Positions 18,966-28,410 are shown, counted from the stretch's first letter. The stretch is DNA of 64,000 nucleotides from Acinetobacter sp. ANC 4204 (GCF_002135205.1 NZ_NEFZ01000004.1:186001-250000); one strand, 5' to 3'. Notes: generated from the sequence alone by a model not told the origin. Program-made: numbers and translations.

Positions 18966-19922
18966 ATGCCACAGCACTCTTCTTTACCTAATCATATCCT
19001 AGATGAAGCAGCCGATTGGCTAGTACTGATTCATTCTGGAGAGGTAACCGAGGAACAACGAGAGCAATTTGAGCAGTGGAAGTCAAAAAATAAAGAACAT
19101 GCTTTGGCTATTTCACAGATTGAACGTTTTACACAAGGATTGTCTGATTTACCCAATTCTTTCCAACCAGATACCTTAGTTAAGTCTAAACATACATTTA
19201 GCACCTCTTTAAAGCACAATATGCTGTTTGGATTATCAGGGTTCTGCATTATTGGCTTAAGTCTTTATTGTATCCCTTGGGCAAAGCTACAAGCTGATTA
19301 CCATAGCCAAGTGGGTGAAATTAAAACTGTGCCTTTAGCGGATGGCACAGAATTGATTTTAGCCAGTAATAGTTATGTCAATATCGACTTTTCAAAACAA
19401 ACCAGACAAGTTGAATTGGTTGAAGGTGAGATTTATATTCAGACGGCAAAAGATCCGAAGCATCGCCCATTTATAGTCACGACCAAAGATGGAAAGATTG
19501 AAGCCTTAGGTACACAGTTTACAGTTCGCCAAGAAGACGAATATCGCACTAAAGTCAAAGTTTATGAACATGCGGTAGCCTTATATCCTGCCAAAACAGA
19601 TACACGCAAACTTTTACAACAAGGCCAACGTACCAGTTTTGATGCCGATACAATTTCAGCCATCAATCCACTGAAAAATGAGCAACCGTATTGGACGCAA
19701 CATCTACTGGTTGTGGAGCAATGGCCACTTAAAAAAGTACTAGATGAATTGTACCGTTATCAAAATGGAACCTATTTTCTCGCTCCTGAGCTTGAAAATG
19801 TGCATGTTTCAGGCGTATTTTCATTAAAAAACCCAAAACAAAGCCTAGAGAACTTGGCCTATACCCATCAGCTTGAGCTGGATTATTACAGTTCATATCT
19901 ATTAAAAATAAAAAAAAGATAA
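18966..19922 (+). CDS. FecR-like transmembrane anti-sigma/sigma regulator
   Basis: A 318-residue FecR homologue. The cytoplasmic N-terminal domain (EAADWLVLIHSGEV, FEQWKSKNKEHALAI; residues 13-50) binds the sigma factor. A single membrane helix spans about residues 86-105, and a periplasmic FecR domain follows (PLADGTELILASNS, VELVEGEIYIQT). The C-terminal part (VHVSGVFSL, residues about 279-287) resembles the secretin/TonB short domain that contacts the receptor. It relays receptor occupancy to the sigma factor encoded just upstream. Confidence 0.87.
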   Translation: MPQHSSLPNHILDEAADWLVLIHSGEVTEEQREQFEQWKSKNKEHALAISQIERFTQGLSDLPNSFQPDTLVKSKHTFSTSLKHNMLFGLSGFCIIGLSLYCIPWAKLQADYHSQVGEIKTVPLADGTELILASNSYVNIDFSKQTRQVELVEGEIYIQTAKDPKHRPFIVTTKDGKIEALGTQFTVRQEDEYRTKVKVYEHAVALYPAKTDTRKLLQQGQRTSFDADTISAINPLKNEQPYWTQHLLVVEQWPLKKVLDELYRYQNGTYFLAPELENVHVSGVFSLKNPKQSLENLAYTHQLELDYYSSYLLKIKKR

Positions 19923-19988
19923 AAATATGACCCTTTTTTTGAGCTGACTCGACTTATACAGAAATACACTCCTAGTCGAGAACACCGC

Positions 19989-22496
19989 ATGAAGGATTAT
20001 CAGGCAAAAAGTAGATTAGCAATGGCTATTCGGGCAGTTTTATGGGGCATGCCACTAATGGCAGGAAGCCTTACCACTACTGCTATTTATGCTGCCACAA
20101 CTTATCCTGTGAATATTACAAAACTCCCTTTGGATCAGGCATTGAAGCAACTCGCAATCCAAACGGGTACCACGATCAGCTATGACGCAAAGACACTCTC
20201 AAATTTGCAAGCCAAAGCACTAAAAGGTAATTATGCAGTAGATGAGGCTCTGGCTGTATTATTACAGCCTTATGCTTTGGTTGCAGTAAAAGTAAATCAT
20301 GGTGGTTACAGCATTCAAGCGAAACAACGAGTTCAAGCTGAAACACGAGATGTTCAACTCGAAGCTATTCATAGCCAAGCCAATAAAAATGCTCAAAGTA
20401 GTCAGGCGACGAATCCAGATGGATCAGCTCAACTTGCAACTATTTCCCTTAAAGCAGATCAAGGCAATAATTTAACAACCGAAGGTTCTGGCCTTTATAC
20501 AGCCAAAGCAACCACTGCATCTACAGGTTTAGCACTATCACTAAAAGAAACGCCACAATTAGTGAGTGTCATTACCCGCCAACAAATGGAAGATCAAAAC
20601 CTGACGCAACTGACCGATGTTGTTTCACAAGCCGCAGGTTTAACCATTAGCCAAAATGGTAATATCGGCAGTGATAACTCACCTATTTATGCACGCGGTC
20701 AAACAGTTGATAACTATTTGCTTGATGGCGTAAAGCTGATGAGTTCATATACCAGTATCTTTCAAAGCCAAGACACTGCTTTATTTGACCGTGTTGAAGT
20801 GGTCCGTGGCGCCAATGGTTTAATGACGGGTGCAGGCTCTGCCAGTGCCAGTATTAATATGGTGCGGAAAAAACCTTTGCAAGATTTCAAAGCTTCCGTC
20901 AGCACCAGTGCAGGTTCTTGGGACACCTATCGTACCGATATTGATGTCTCTACACCATTAAACCAAGCAGGCACGATCCGTGGACGTACTGTTCTAGCCT
21001 ACCAAACGGGCGATTCTTATATTGACCGTTATAGTGAGGAACGTAAAATTGCCTATGGAGTGGTTGAAGCAGACCTTACAGAAAAAACCAAAGCCAGTTT
21101 AGGGGTCAGCTACCAACAAATAGATATTTCAGGCATTGCTCGTGGTGGTTTACCTTCATTTTATACCGATGGTAGTCTCATCAACTGGTCACGTTCAGAT
21201 TCAAATGCTGCAAGTTGGAGTAGTTCTGACCGAACAACAACTGCATATTTTGCAGATATTGAGCACCAATTTAACGAACGTTGGAAACTGAAAGGCACTG
21301 CATCTCGAACAATTACCGCTTCTGATGAAATTGTCGGTTATGGGTACTCACGCTCAGGAATTAATAAAGAAACAGGGGCTGGTACTTTACTTTATGGATC
21401 TCATTGGGACTATGAACCAACTCAGGACTTATTTAACTTAACCTTAAATGGTTCATTTGACTTACTCAACCAAACCCATGATGTGGTTTTAGGTACAACC
21501 TATGCCAGAAGTAAAAATAAACGCCCAACCTATTCGGGTTGGAGTGTAAATACTTTAGATAATATTTTCGAGTGGGATGGAAATACACCTACACGCCCTG
21601 AAATGCCAATTGGCGGCTGGTACAGCAATGATGAGAAAAGCCTATCTGTATTTGGTGCAGTACGTCTAAAACTAGCAGATCCCCTAGCTGTGATTTTAGG
21701 AACACGTGTTGAAAATTGGCAACGTACAGATAATGAGTACACGTACTCAAGTCAAACTCTGGATGCTTCAAAACGCGAAGAAAAAGGTAAAGTCATTCCT
21801 TATGTGGGCATTACTTATGATTTCACAGAGCAATGGACAGGTTATGCAAGTTATACCAATATTTTCTTACCACAAGACAAGAAATCAGTCTCAGGTGGCT
21901 ATGTTGATCCACTGGTAGGAAATAGTACGGAACTCGGTATTAAGGGTGAATTCTTTGATAACCAATTAAACATTGGTGCCGCACTCTATCAAACCCAAGA
22001 AGATAATAAAGCCATTGCTTTAGATGAACCAGATTCAGATGGCAATACGGTTTACCGTACCGAATCTGGCACAAAAAGTCGTGGTTTTGAAATAGAAGGC
22101 ACAGGCAAGTTAACAGATACATGGCAAGTTTCTGCAAGTTTTTCACGAAATATCTCTCAGGACAAAGATGGTAATAATTTAAATACCAACATTCCAAATA
22201 ATACCGCTAAATTATTTAGCACTTATACTCTGCCTTATTTCAATGAAGCATTAACTGTTGGTGGTGGACTACGCTGGCAAAGTGAGATTTATCAAGATAA
22301 TGGGCCAAACGGTACTCGTTTCACACAAGACAGCTATGCATTGGTTGACTTGATGGCGCGTTATAAGATCAATGAAAACCTACTGCTGAACTTCAATTTA
22401 AATAACTTATTTAATGAAAAATATCATCTATCAACCACCAACAGCTATTATGGTGCACCTACCAACTTTAGAGTAGGTCTGAAATACGACTGGTAA
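19989..22496 (+). CDS. TonB-dependent siderophore receptor with STN signalling domain
   Basis: An 835-residue outer-membrane receptor. After a signal sequence of about 36 residues comes an STN domain (residues 38-110, YPVNITKLPLDQALKQLA), which marks receptors that signal through FecR/FecI. The plug (LKETPQLVSVITRQQMEDQ, then FDRVEVVRGANGLMTG) and a 22-strand barrel follow, ending in an aromatic residue. Architecture is that of FpvA, FoxA or FecA; the ferric ligand cannot be named. No siderophore biosynthesis or periplasmic transport genes are adjacent, so it probably takes up a xenosiderophore. Confidence 0.9.
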   Translation: MKDYQAKSRLAMAIRAVLWGMPLMAGSLTTTAIYAATTYPVNITKLPLDQALKQLAIQTGTTISYDAKTLSNLQAKALKGNYAVDEALAVLLQPYALVAVKVNHGGYSIQAKQRVQAETRDVQLEAIHSQANKNAQSSQATNPDGSAQLATISLKADQGNNLTTEGSGLYTAKATTASTGLALSLKETPQLVSVITRQQMEDQNLTQLTDVVSQAAGLTISQNGNIGSDNSPIYARGQTVDNYLLDGVKLMSSYTSIFQSQDTALFDRVEVVRGANGLMTGAGSASASINMVRKKPLQDFKASVSTSAGSWDTYRTDIDVSTPLNQAGTIRGRTVLAYQTGDSYIDRYSEERKIAYGVVEADLTEKTKASLGVSYQQIDISGIARGGLPSFYTDGSLINWSRSDSNAASWSSSDRTTTAYFADIEHQFNERWKLKGTASRTITASDEIVGYGYSRSGINKETGAGTLLYGSHWDYEPTQDLFNLTLNGSFDLLNQTHDVVLGTTYARSKNKRPTYSGWSVNTLDNIFEWDGNTPTRPEMPIGGWYSNDEKSLSVFGAVRLKLADPLAVILGTRVENWQRTDNEYTYSSQTLDASKREEKGKVIPYVGITYDFTEQWTGYASYTNIFLPQDKKSVSGGYVDPLVGNSTELGIKGEFFDNQLNIGAALYQTQEDNKAIALDEPDSDGNTVYRTESGTKSRGFEIEGTGKLTDTWQVSASFSRNISQDKDGNNLNTNIPNNTAKLFSTYTLPYFNEALTVGGGLRWQSEIYQDNGPNGTRFTQDSYALVDLMARYKINENLLLNFNLNNLFNEKYHLSTTNSYYGAPTNFRVGLKYDW

Positions 22497-22555
22497 ACTT
22501 AAATCTAAGAAATAAGTTTATATCAATCTTTCACTGATCATTGAGTTGTATATCT

Positions 22556-22595
22556 GCGGCATTATTTTTGTATGAAAGTAATGCCGCTTTTTTAT
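22556..22595 (+). terminator. rho-independent terminator after the STN receptor
   Basis: The 9-bp stem GCGGCATTA (22556-22564) pairs with 22579-22587 and is followed by TTTTTTATG. It lies 60 bases after the receptor stop. Confidence 0.8.
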
Positions 22596-22637
22596 GTATT
22601 ATTTTTCTCTCATGAAACGCGTCAGCTAGACAAAACG

Positions 22638-23228
22638 TTATCTCTTGTTCAAAAGTGCCTTCAAATGTTGTTGTACTGCAGGCCATTCAGTTTTTAAAAT
22701 ACTGTACACATACGTATCTCTTAAAATATCGTTTTGTACAATTTGATGACTTCTAAGCACCCCATCTAATTTTGCCCCCAAACGCTCAATTGCCGTCCGA
22801 CTTTTAAAATTAAAAGAGGATGTACGGAACTCAACCGCAATACAATTCAAAATATCAAATGCATGCGTAAGCAACAGATTTTTACACTCCGTATTGACAT
22901 AACTGCGCTGCGCGGACTGGCTATACCATGTTGAGCCAATTTCAACACGGCGGTGCTCGGCTTCTATATTCATAAAAGTCGTCATCCCTAACAGCCTCCC
23001 ACTGTCTCGTTCTTCCACCGTAAATGGCAACATACTCCCCAACTGCTGTAAATCTAGGCGGCGTTGAATTTCAGCAGTCATCTGCTCAGGTGAAGGAATG
23101 CGGGTATACCATAGTTTCCATAGCTCGCCATCACGCACTGCATCACACAGTGCTGGTGCATGTTCCAACTTAAGCGGTTTTAATGTAATTCGTTCACCCT
23201 GTAAAACTACAGGTTTGAAGCACTGCAT
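22638..23228 (-). CDS. GNAT acetyltransferase, RimJ/RimL-like
   Basis: A 196-residue GNAT-fold protein of the RimJ/RimL subgroup. It opens with GERITLKPLKLEHAPALCDAV and has the acceptor-region strand VEIGSTWYSQSAQRS and the late motif FRTSSFNFKSRTAIERLGAKLDG. An AAGGAGTG ribosome-binding site precedes the ATG. Members acetylate protein N-termini or small amines using acetyl-CoA; the substrate here is unknown. It lies 46 bases downstream of the PaiB-like gene on the same strand and may be co-transcribed. Confidence 0.82.
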   Translation of the reverse strand: MQCFKPVVLQGERITLKPLKLEHAPALCDAVRDGELWKLWYTRIPSPEQMTAEIQRRLDLQQLGSMLPFTVEERDSGRLLGMTTFMNIEAEHRRVEIGSTWYSQSAQRSYVNTECKNLLLTHAFDILNCIAVEFRTSSFNFKSRTAIERLGAKLDGVLRSHQIVQNDILRDTYVYSILKTEWPAVQQHLKALLNKR

Positions 23229-23274
23229 GGCTCACTCCTTATATTTCAATTATTTAACTCAGCTCAAAATATTG

Positions 23275-23919
23275 TTATATGGACGTATTTTTTGCTGCTG
23301 CAATCAGATGCATCGCGTCTGCAATCTCAACCTGCCCGGTTTCTTTCAGTGCATTTGCCACACCTAGAACATCTCGCTGATCTTTGTTTTGCCCAAGTTT
23401 CAATTTGCCCTGCAAACGCGTAATTTCAATTTCAATCCCTACAATTGCTTTTAACATGGGTTCAAGATAATCCTTAGGTGCATCCGACATTTTCCATGGC
23501 TCTGGCTGTGTTGCTTCATGAGTTCGTGTCAAACGTGCCACCACACCACGCACATAACGCTCATCATCTCGAATAGTTACTCGACCATAAGCATGTACCA
23601 CTCGATAGTTCCATGTCGGCACTTGCTGATGATGCTCTTGTTTGCTGGGATACCACTGCGGTGAGATATAAGCATCTCCCGCTCGAAAGACCACCATCAC
23701 TTCATCCCCATTATTCACATCCTGCCAAACAAGATTATGTCGAGAAACATGAGCATGTAACATCCCAAGTTCAGTATGATCGACTTGTAACTCAAAAGGT
23801 AAATGGTTTGCATCTAAACCACTTCGTCCATGGGTAAACAAAATACCCAATGGATAATTCTGTATGAGCTGATGTAGCTCTTCAACTTGGGTTACTTCAA
23901 ATTCTGCAGGGATATACAC
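23275..23919 (-). CDS. PaiB-like FMN-binding protein
   Basis: A 214-residue member of the PaiB family (FMN-binding split-barrel fold). Characteristic stretches are IQNYPLGILFTHG, NHLPFELQVD, GDEVMVVFRAGDAYISPQWYP and VPTWNYRVVHAYG. It starts with GTG, supported by an excellent AAGGAGG ribosome-binding site. PaiB was described in Bacillus subtilis as a negative regulator of sporulation and protease genes; in other bacteria the biochemical role is unclear. The divergent MocR regulator 109 bases away is the probable controller. Confidence 0.86.
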   Translation of the reverse strand: MYIPAEFEVTQVEELHQLIQNYPLGILFTHGRSGLDANHLPFELQVDHTELGMLHAHVSRHNLVWQDVNNGDEVMVVFRAGDAYISPQWYPSKQEHHQQVPTWNYRVVHAYGRVTIRDDERYVRGVVARLTRTHEATQPEPWKMSDAPKDYLEPMLKAIVGIEIEITRLQGKLKLGQNKDQRDVLGVANALKETGQVEIADAMHLIAAAKNTSI

Positions 23920-24028
23920 AGCTTTGCCTCCTTGAGCTCATTATTGCTGTATTTGTTGTTGTAAATTCTCTGGTTTAATTGGATTATTCAAAAGTACCAG
24001 TATGTATTACTTTGAGTAGACCAGAATT

Positions 24029-25537
24029 ATGGCAAGAATGGCAAAAGTCGTAGAACTTCCCTCTATCACAAAGCTTAATAAAATACAGGGAAAAATAGCC
24101 GCCCAACTCATTCAAGCCTTACGACAAGCAGTACAAAATGGCGATTTACAAGCGGGCGACCCTTTACCCTCGTCACGTGAATTGGCGATCACATTAAGTG
24201 TCTCACGGGGCACCATAATTGAAGTATATGATCAGCTCTTGGCTGAGGGCGTTTTAGAAGCACGTGCGCGTCAAGGCACTTTTGTTTCAGATAACTTGGC
24301 ACGTTCAAAGCGTCAGCAAACTCAAGAGCGGAGAAATACTGATCCTACTCACGTTCAGCTAACACCCGCAGCTCAGGCCTATGCTGAAGTATTGAAAGAA
24401 TTTAAACCGCTTCCTCATCTTCCTTTTGCAGTCTCTGTACCTGTTGGACGCACCCAACCAAATGATATTTGGAGAAAATTTGGCAATCGCTACCGCGCAC
24501 GGGGCGTCGCAGCACCCTCTGGGTATGATGACCCACAAGGTGTATTTTCCTTACGTGTTGCGATTGCCGACTATGTACGACGCTCTCGTTCTGTACACTG
24601 TGAAGCTGAACAAATAGTCATTACTAGTGGCATCCAACAGGCACTCTATATCTGTAGTCAGATTCTATTTAAAGCACAAGATCAAGTCTGGGTCGAAGAC
24701 CCTGCTTATCGAGGGACAACTGCCCTATTAGAAAACTCAATACAACCCTTACATATTGTTCGTGTGCCCGTAGATGAAGAAGGAATTCAAGTCGATACAG
24801 GTATAAACCTCGCGCCAAATGCCCGTGCAGCCTTTGTCACCCCATCTCACCAATATCCAATTGGGATGCCCATGAGTTTAGCCAGAAGAACCGCATTACT
24901 CGCTTGGGCCAAACAGAAAAGCGCTTGGATTATTGAGGATGATTATGACAGTGAACTGCGCTACAGTGGCCAGCCTTTTCCAGCCTTGCAAGGGTTAGCA
25001 CCTGAACAAGTCATCTATTTAGGGACATTTAGCAAAGTACTGTTTCCATCACTGCGACTCGGCTATGCCGTACTGCCCAAAGCTTTGGTGTCCCCTTTTT
25101 GTGGATTACGTGTTCTGATCGACCGTCATCCTCCCTCTGCTGATCAGCATGTTCTGGCTGCCTTTATTCAAGAAGGTTATTTAGAACGTCACATTCGACG
25201 GATTCGCAATGTCTATGCTGAGAACCGTCGATATTTGATTGGCATGATTGAGCGTTATATTCCAAAACACTTAGGTTATTTACAAGCTGGAGATCAAGGT
25301 ATGCATATGGTGCTATGGCTTGCAGATTACATGGATGATCGGGAAATCGCTCAAGCGGTACTAGATGCTGGTATTGCAATTAAAGCGGTTTCCCCGACCT
25401 TTTCGTTGGAACGTAAACGCTCTGGATTAGTGCTTGGTTTAGGAGATTTTGATCAGGATCAGATAAAAATAGCTATCCAAACTGTAGCAATTATTTTGAA
25501 ATCTCATGCCAAACCGAACCAAATTGAAAGAAGTTAA
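24029..25537 (+). CDS. MocR-type GntR/aminotransferase regulator (PdxR-like)
   Basis: A 502-residue fusion of an N-terminal GntR winged helix (residues about 20-90, LPSSRELAITLSVSRGTIIEVYDQL) and a fold-type I aminotransferase domain. The PLP-binding lysine is K336 in GTFSKVLFP, and IIEDDYDSELRY precedes it. MocR proteins sense PLP or an amino-acid adduct of it. The gene is divergent from the PaiB-like gene and upstream of a YddG-type exporter, so either side could be its target. A second Met at residue 4 is an alternative start. Confidence 0.88.
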   Translation: MARMAKVVELPSITKLNKIQGKIAAQLIQALRQAVQNGDLQAGDPLPSSRELAITLSVSRGTIIEVYDQLLAEGVLEARARQGTFVSDNLARSKRQQTQERRNTDPTHVQLTPAAQAYAEVLKEFKPLPHLPFAVSVPVGRTQPNDIWRKFGNRYRARGVAAPSGYDDPQGVFSLRVAIADYVRRSRSVHCEAEQIVITSGIQQALYICSQILFKAQDQVWVEDPAYRGTTALLENSIQPLHIVRVPVDEEGIQVDTGINLAPNARAAFVTPSHQYPIGMPMSLARRTALLAWAKQKSAWIIEDDYDSELRYSGQPFPALQGLAPEQVIYLGTFSKVLFPSLRLGYAVLPKALVSPFCGLRVLIDRHPPSADQHVLAAFIQEGYLERHIRRIRNVYAENRRYLIGMIERYIPKHLGYLQAGDQGMHMVLWLADYMDDREIAQAVLDAGIAIKAVSPTFSLERKRSGLVLGLGDFDQDQIKIAIQTVAIILKSHAKPNQIERS

Positions 25538-25575
25538 ATTAATATTTATTTCACGTGATATATCATTATATTGCG

Positions 25576-25581
25576 TATAAT
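25576..25581 (+). promoter_or_regulatory. candidate -10 box upstream of the DMT exporter
   Basis: A perfect TATAAT lies 108 bases before the exporter start. I do not see a well-spaced -35 element, so the promoter call is tentative. Confidence 0.3.
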
Positions 25582-25688
25582 ACACATGAAATGGCATTCG
25601 GAGATAAAGCTACATTGTCGATAAAATGAAGCACTGTCCCCTAAACAAAACTGCTCCATTCAGCGAATAGGTAAAAGATACAAACGAA

Positions 25689-26573
25689 ATGAATTCAAAA
25701 AAAGCAACATTGATTGGTCTAGGTGCGATTTTATTATGGAGTTTAATTGTTGCCCTGATTAAAGAAGTAAGCCATGCTTTTGGCGCTGTTGGTCGAGCCG
25801 CTCTTATTTATTCATTGGCTTCTGTTTTTTTGCTGCTCTCCTTTGGTTGGACTCGGTTAAAAGAATTTCCTCTTCCCTATCTAGTTTGGGGCAGTTTGCT
25901 GTTTGTCTCTTATGAAATTTGCCTTGCCCTGTCCATTGGTTACTCAACCAGTAGTCGACAAGCCATTGAAGTTGGTATGGTGAACTACCTGTGGCCGACC
26001 TTTACCATTATCTTTGCGATTGTATTTAATAAACAAAAAGCCAATTTTCTCATCGTACCCGGCTTTTTTATCTCGCTAATAGGAATTTGTTGGGTATTAG
26101 GCGGTGATCAAGGATTAAGCCTTGAGGGCATGCTAAGCAATGTTCAAAATAACCCTCTAAGTTATGGCTTAGCATTACTCGGCACCGTACTTTGGGCGTC
26201 TTATTGCACCATCACCGCAAAAATGGCAAATGGTAAAAATGGGGTGACGCTCTTTTTCATTTTAGTTTCAATTGTGCTGTGGGTTAAATGGTTGTTGTTA
26301 GGTGAAGGCACTTTGAATTTTGAACTGCAACCCACCATTTATTTAGTCCTTGCAGCCTTTGCGATGGGTATGGGCTATGGTGCATGGAATATTGGTATAT
26401 TGCATGGCAATGTCACCCTATTGGCTGCTGCGTCGTATTTTATTCCTGTATTTTCCGCTGTAGTTTCCGCTGTCATTTTAAGTACGCATTTAACTTTCAG
26501 TTTTTGGCAAGGTGCTTTGATGGTCTGTCTCGGCGCTTTATTGTGTTGGGTTTCAACCAAAACCAAAGCTTAA
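25689..26573 (+). CDS. DMT-superfamily exporter, YddG-like
   Basis: A 294-residue EamA-type transporter with ten predicted membrane helices in two repeats. It resembles the aromatic amino-acid exporter YddG: KATLIGLGAILLWSLIVALIK at the start, GYSTSSRQAIEVGMVNYLWP in the first half, and GMGYGAWNIGILHGN in the second. It follows the MocR gene by 150 bases on the same strand. Export of aromatic amino acids or related compounds is inferred from the family. Confidence 0.85.
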   Translation: MNSKKATLIGLGAILLWSLIVALIKEVSHAFGAVGRAALIYSLASVFLLLSFGWTRLKEFPLPYLVWGSLLFVSYEICLALSIGYSTSSRQAIEVGMVNYLWPTFTIIFAIVFNKQKANFLIVPGFFISLIGICWVLGGDQGLSLEGMLSNVQNNPLSYGLALLGTVLWASYCTITAKMANGKNGVTLFFILVSIVLWVKWLLLGEGTLNFELQPTIYLVLAAFAMGMGYGAWNIGILHGNVTLLAAASYFIPVFSAVVSAVILSTHLTFSFWQGALMVCLGALLCWVSTKTKA

Positions 26574-26648
26574 ATGATTCAAAACAGAGTCTATTTCAGG
26601 AAAATTTTCAGCTCTAACGCTTATCCTTAAAACCCGTAACTTAATAAA

Positions 26649-26681
26649 AAAGCCAACGTATGCAATATCATCGTTGGCTTT
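26649..26681 (+). terminator. rho-independent terminator after the DMT exporter
   Basis: A 10-bp stem (26649-26658 AAAGCCAACG with 26672-26681) has a 13-base loop and is followed by AT-rich sequence. It also faces the secretion-adaptor relic on the other strand. Confidence 0.65.
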
Positions 26682-26708
26682 AATTACTTTAAACCAGTTG
26701 GGTGGATA

Positions 26709-26867
26709 TTAGCGTTCACGCAGTGCTTCTTTGGCTTTGTTAAACGGTTTAATTAAATAGTCCAGCACCGTCTTGTGCCCTGTTTTAATATCTACGACTG
26801 CCACCATACCTGGTGTAATGTTAAATTGTTTACCCTGCTTATTCATCAATTTATTGGAGCCTGCGTT
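26709..26867 (-). pseudogene. C-terminal relic of a type I secretion HlyD-family adaptor
   Basis: Translating the minus strand gives 52 codons ending at a TAA. They contain FNITPGMVAVVDIKTG, TVLDYLIKPF and a final EALRER, the signature C-terminus of type I secretion membrane-fusion proteins (HlyD/LapC class). An in-frame TAA immediately precedes the first recognisable residue, and no adaptor sequence continues upstream, so about 350-400 residues are missing. An internal ATG at 26846 could encode 45 residues, but function is unlikely. No partner ATPase, outer-membrane channel or RTX/Bap substrate lies nearby. Confidence 0.75.
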
Positions 26868-27050
26868 TTACACTCATCTTAGTATTCCATAAATATTCCT
26901 CAGATTGGTCATATTACAATCTGTAGAAAACCAAAATAATTGAGTAAACAACGAATACACTCATTCATACTCAAGAATTGAGACGATGCCTCTTTATATT
27001 AGGGGTATTTTACCCCCCTATCGTTTGCAACTCATCAAAACTTCGATGAT
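26868..27050. other. gene-free stretch between the adaptor relic and the cysteine desulfurase
   Basis: I see no coding signal here. The only structure is a short hairpin at 27002-27016 (GGGGTA, loop TTT, TACCCC), 35 bases beyond the stop of the cysteine desulfurase on its downstream side, which may serve as a weak terminator. With the flanking relic and terminator this makes up the 477-base gap between functional genes. Confidence 0.5.
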
Positions 27051-28226
27051 TTAAACAGCTGATAATTGAACACAGAAATCTTTAGAATTTATAGCAAATT
27101 GGACTTTATATAATATTGTTTCTATATGCTCATCTGTCGTATAGGCTCCAAAGCTAAAGCGCACCGTATGTGCAGCCAGTTCCTCATTCAGTCCTAAAGC
27201 ATTTAATACATGAGACTGAGTTGCATGATGTGAATTACAGGCCGATCCACTCGAAACCGCAGCAACCTGTTTAACCGCCGAAAGAATAGAATTTGCCTGC
27301 TCACATAAAAAACTGACATTCAAATAATTGGCAACATGTTTGTTCGGATGACCATTAAGTTTCACAGGAGTTAAAGCCTGTAAACTCGTTAAAAATTGAT
27401 TCCTTAATTTTTGAATACGTTGTTGTTCTTCAACTAAGTTTATTTTAGCCAGTCTACAGGCTTCCCCCATCCCAACAATTTGATGTGTCGCTAAAGTTCC
27501 TGAACGCAAACCCTGTTCATGCCCACCGCCATGAATTTGAGTCTTGATTTGTTTTTGAATGCCTTGACGCACATAGAGCGCACCAATGCCTTTGGGGCCA
27601 TATATTTTGTGGGCGGATAGGCTGAGTAAATCAATATGCATCTCATGAACATCAATCTCTGTCTTTCCTACAGCTTGTGCCGCATCAACATGAAATAAAA
27701 TTTGATGCTGATGCGCCAATAGTCCAATGGCTTGAATATCGGTTAATGTACCAATTTCGTTATTGACCATCATCAGCGAAATTAAAACCGTATTGGGTTG
27801 AATAGCATGTTCTACCTGTTCTGGGTGAATCACGCCTGTACCTAATTCAGGTTGTAAATAAGTCACCTGAAAACCGAGACTTTCTAGCTCTGCACAGGTA
27901 TCTAAAACGGCCTTATGCTCTATTTTGCTGGTAATAATGTGTTTATTTTGATTTTTATAACAATCTAAAGTACCTTTGATCGCGAGGTTATTTGACTCTG
28001 TTGCACCAGAAGTCCAAATAATTTCTTGCGGATTGGCACGAATTAAATCAGCCACATGCTGCCTAGATGTGGCGATATGTTTTGCAGCATCCCAACCATA
28101 ATGATGCGATTGTGAAGCAGGATTTCCAAAATCACCTTCTACAGACAAACATCGAATCATTGCTTGAGAGATTTCAGGGAGAATAGGTGTTGTTGCTGCA
28201 TAATCCAAATAAATTAATCTGCTCAT
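27051..28226 (-). CDS. cysteine desulfurase (NifS/IscS family)
   Basis: A 391-residue PLP enzyme that releases sulfur from L-cysteine as a persulfide, giving alanine. Counted from the ATG at 28226, the PLP lysine is K207 in SAHKIYGPKG, and the catalytic cysteine is C330 in SSGSACNS, a short class-I type loop. TSGATESNNLAIKG and HVDAAQAVGK are the expected cofactor-site segments. A GTG at 28235 would add three residues. No isc or suf genes are adjacent, so it is not the housekeeping IscS operon. It lies directly downstream of the sulfur-salvage operon on the same strand, separated by a terminator, and may process the cysteine released there. Confidence 0.88.
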   Translation of the reverse strand: MSRLIYLDYAATTPILPEISQAMIRCLSVEGDFGNPASQSHHYGWDAAKHIATSRQHVADLIRANPQEIIWTSGATESNNLAIKGTLDCYKNQNKHIITSKIEHKAVLDTCAELESLGFQVTYLQPELGTGVIHPEQVEHAIQPNTVLISLMMVNNEIGTLTDIQAIGLLAHQHQILFHVDAAQAVGKTEIDVHEMHIDLLSLSAHKIYGPKGIGALYVRQGIQKQIKTQIHGGGHEQGLRSGTLATHQIVGMGEACRLAKINLVEEQQRIQKLRNQFLTSLQALTPVKLNGHPNKHVANYLNVSFLCEQANSILSAVKQVAAVSSGSACNSHHATQSHVLNALGLNEELAAHTVRFSFGAYTTDEHIETILYKVQFAINSKDFCVQLSAV

Positions 28227-28329
28227 TTTAATCACTATTAAAAATAAATTTAGAATGATTATAAAGGATGAAATTTATTCTATTTATATGGATTTAATCA
28301 TACCTTATCAACAATATTAAGCTTATAAA

Positions 28330-28363
28330 AAAATCGTCAGCTCTAGCATTCACTAACGATTTT
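28330..28363 (-). terminator. rho-independent terminator of the sulfur-salvage operon
   Basis: On the minus strand the 8-bp stem AAAATCGT/ACGATTTT (28356-28363 with 28330-28337) runs straight into further T residues. It lies 48 bases after the stop of the ABC ATPase gene, the last gene of the operon. Confidence 0.65.
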
Positions 28364-28410
28364 AATATAGAAAATTACCTGATTTATATTTTAAAAAATA
28401 AGATTTAAAA

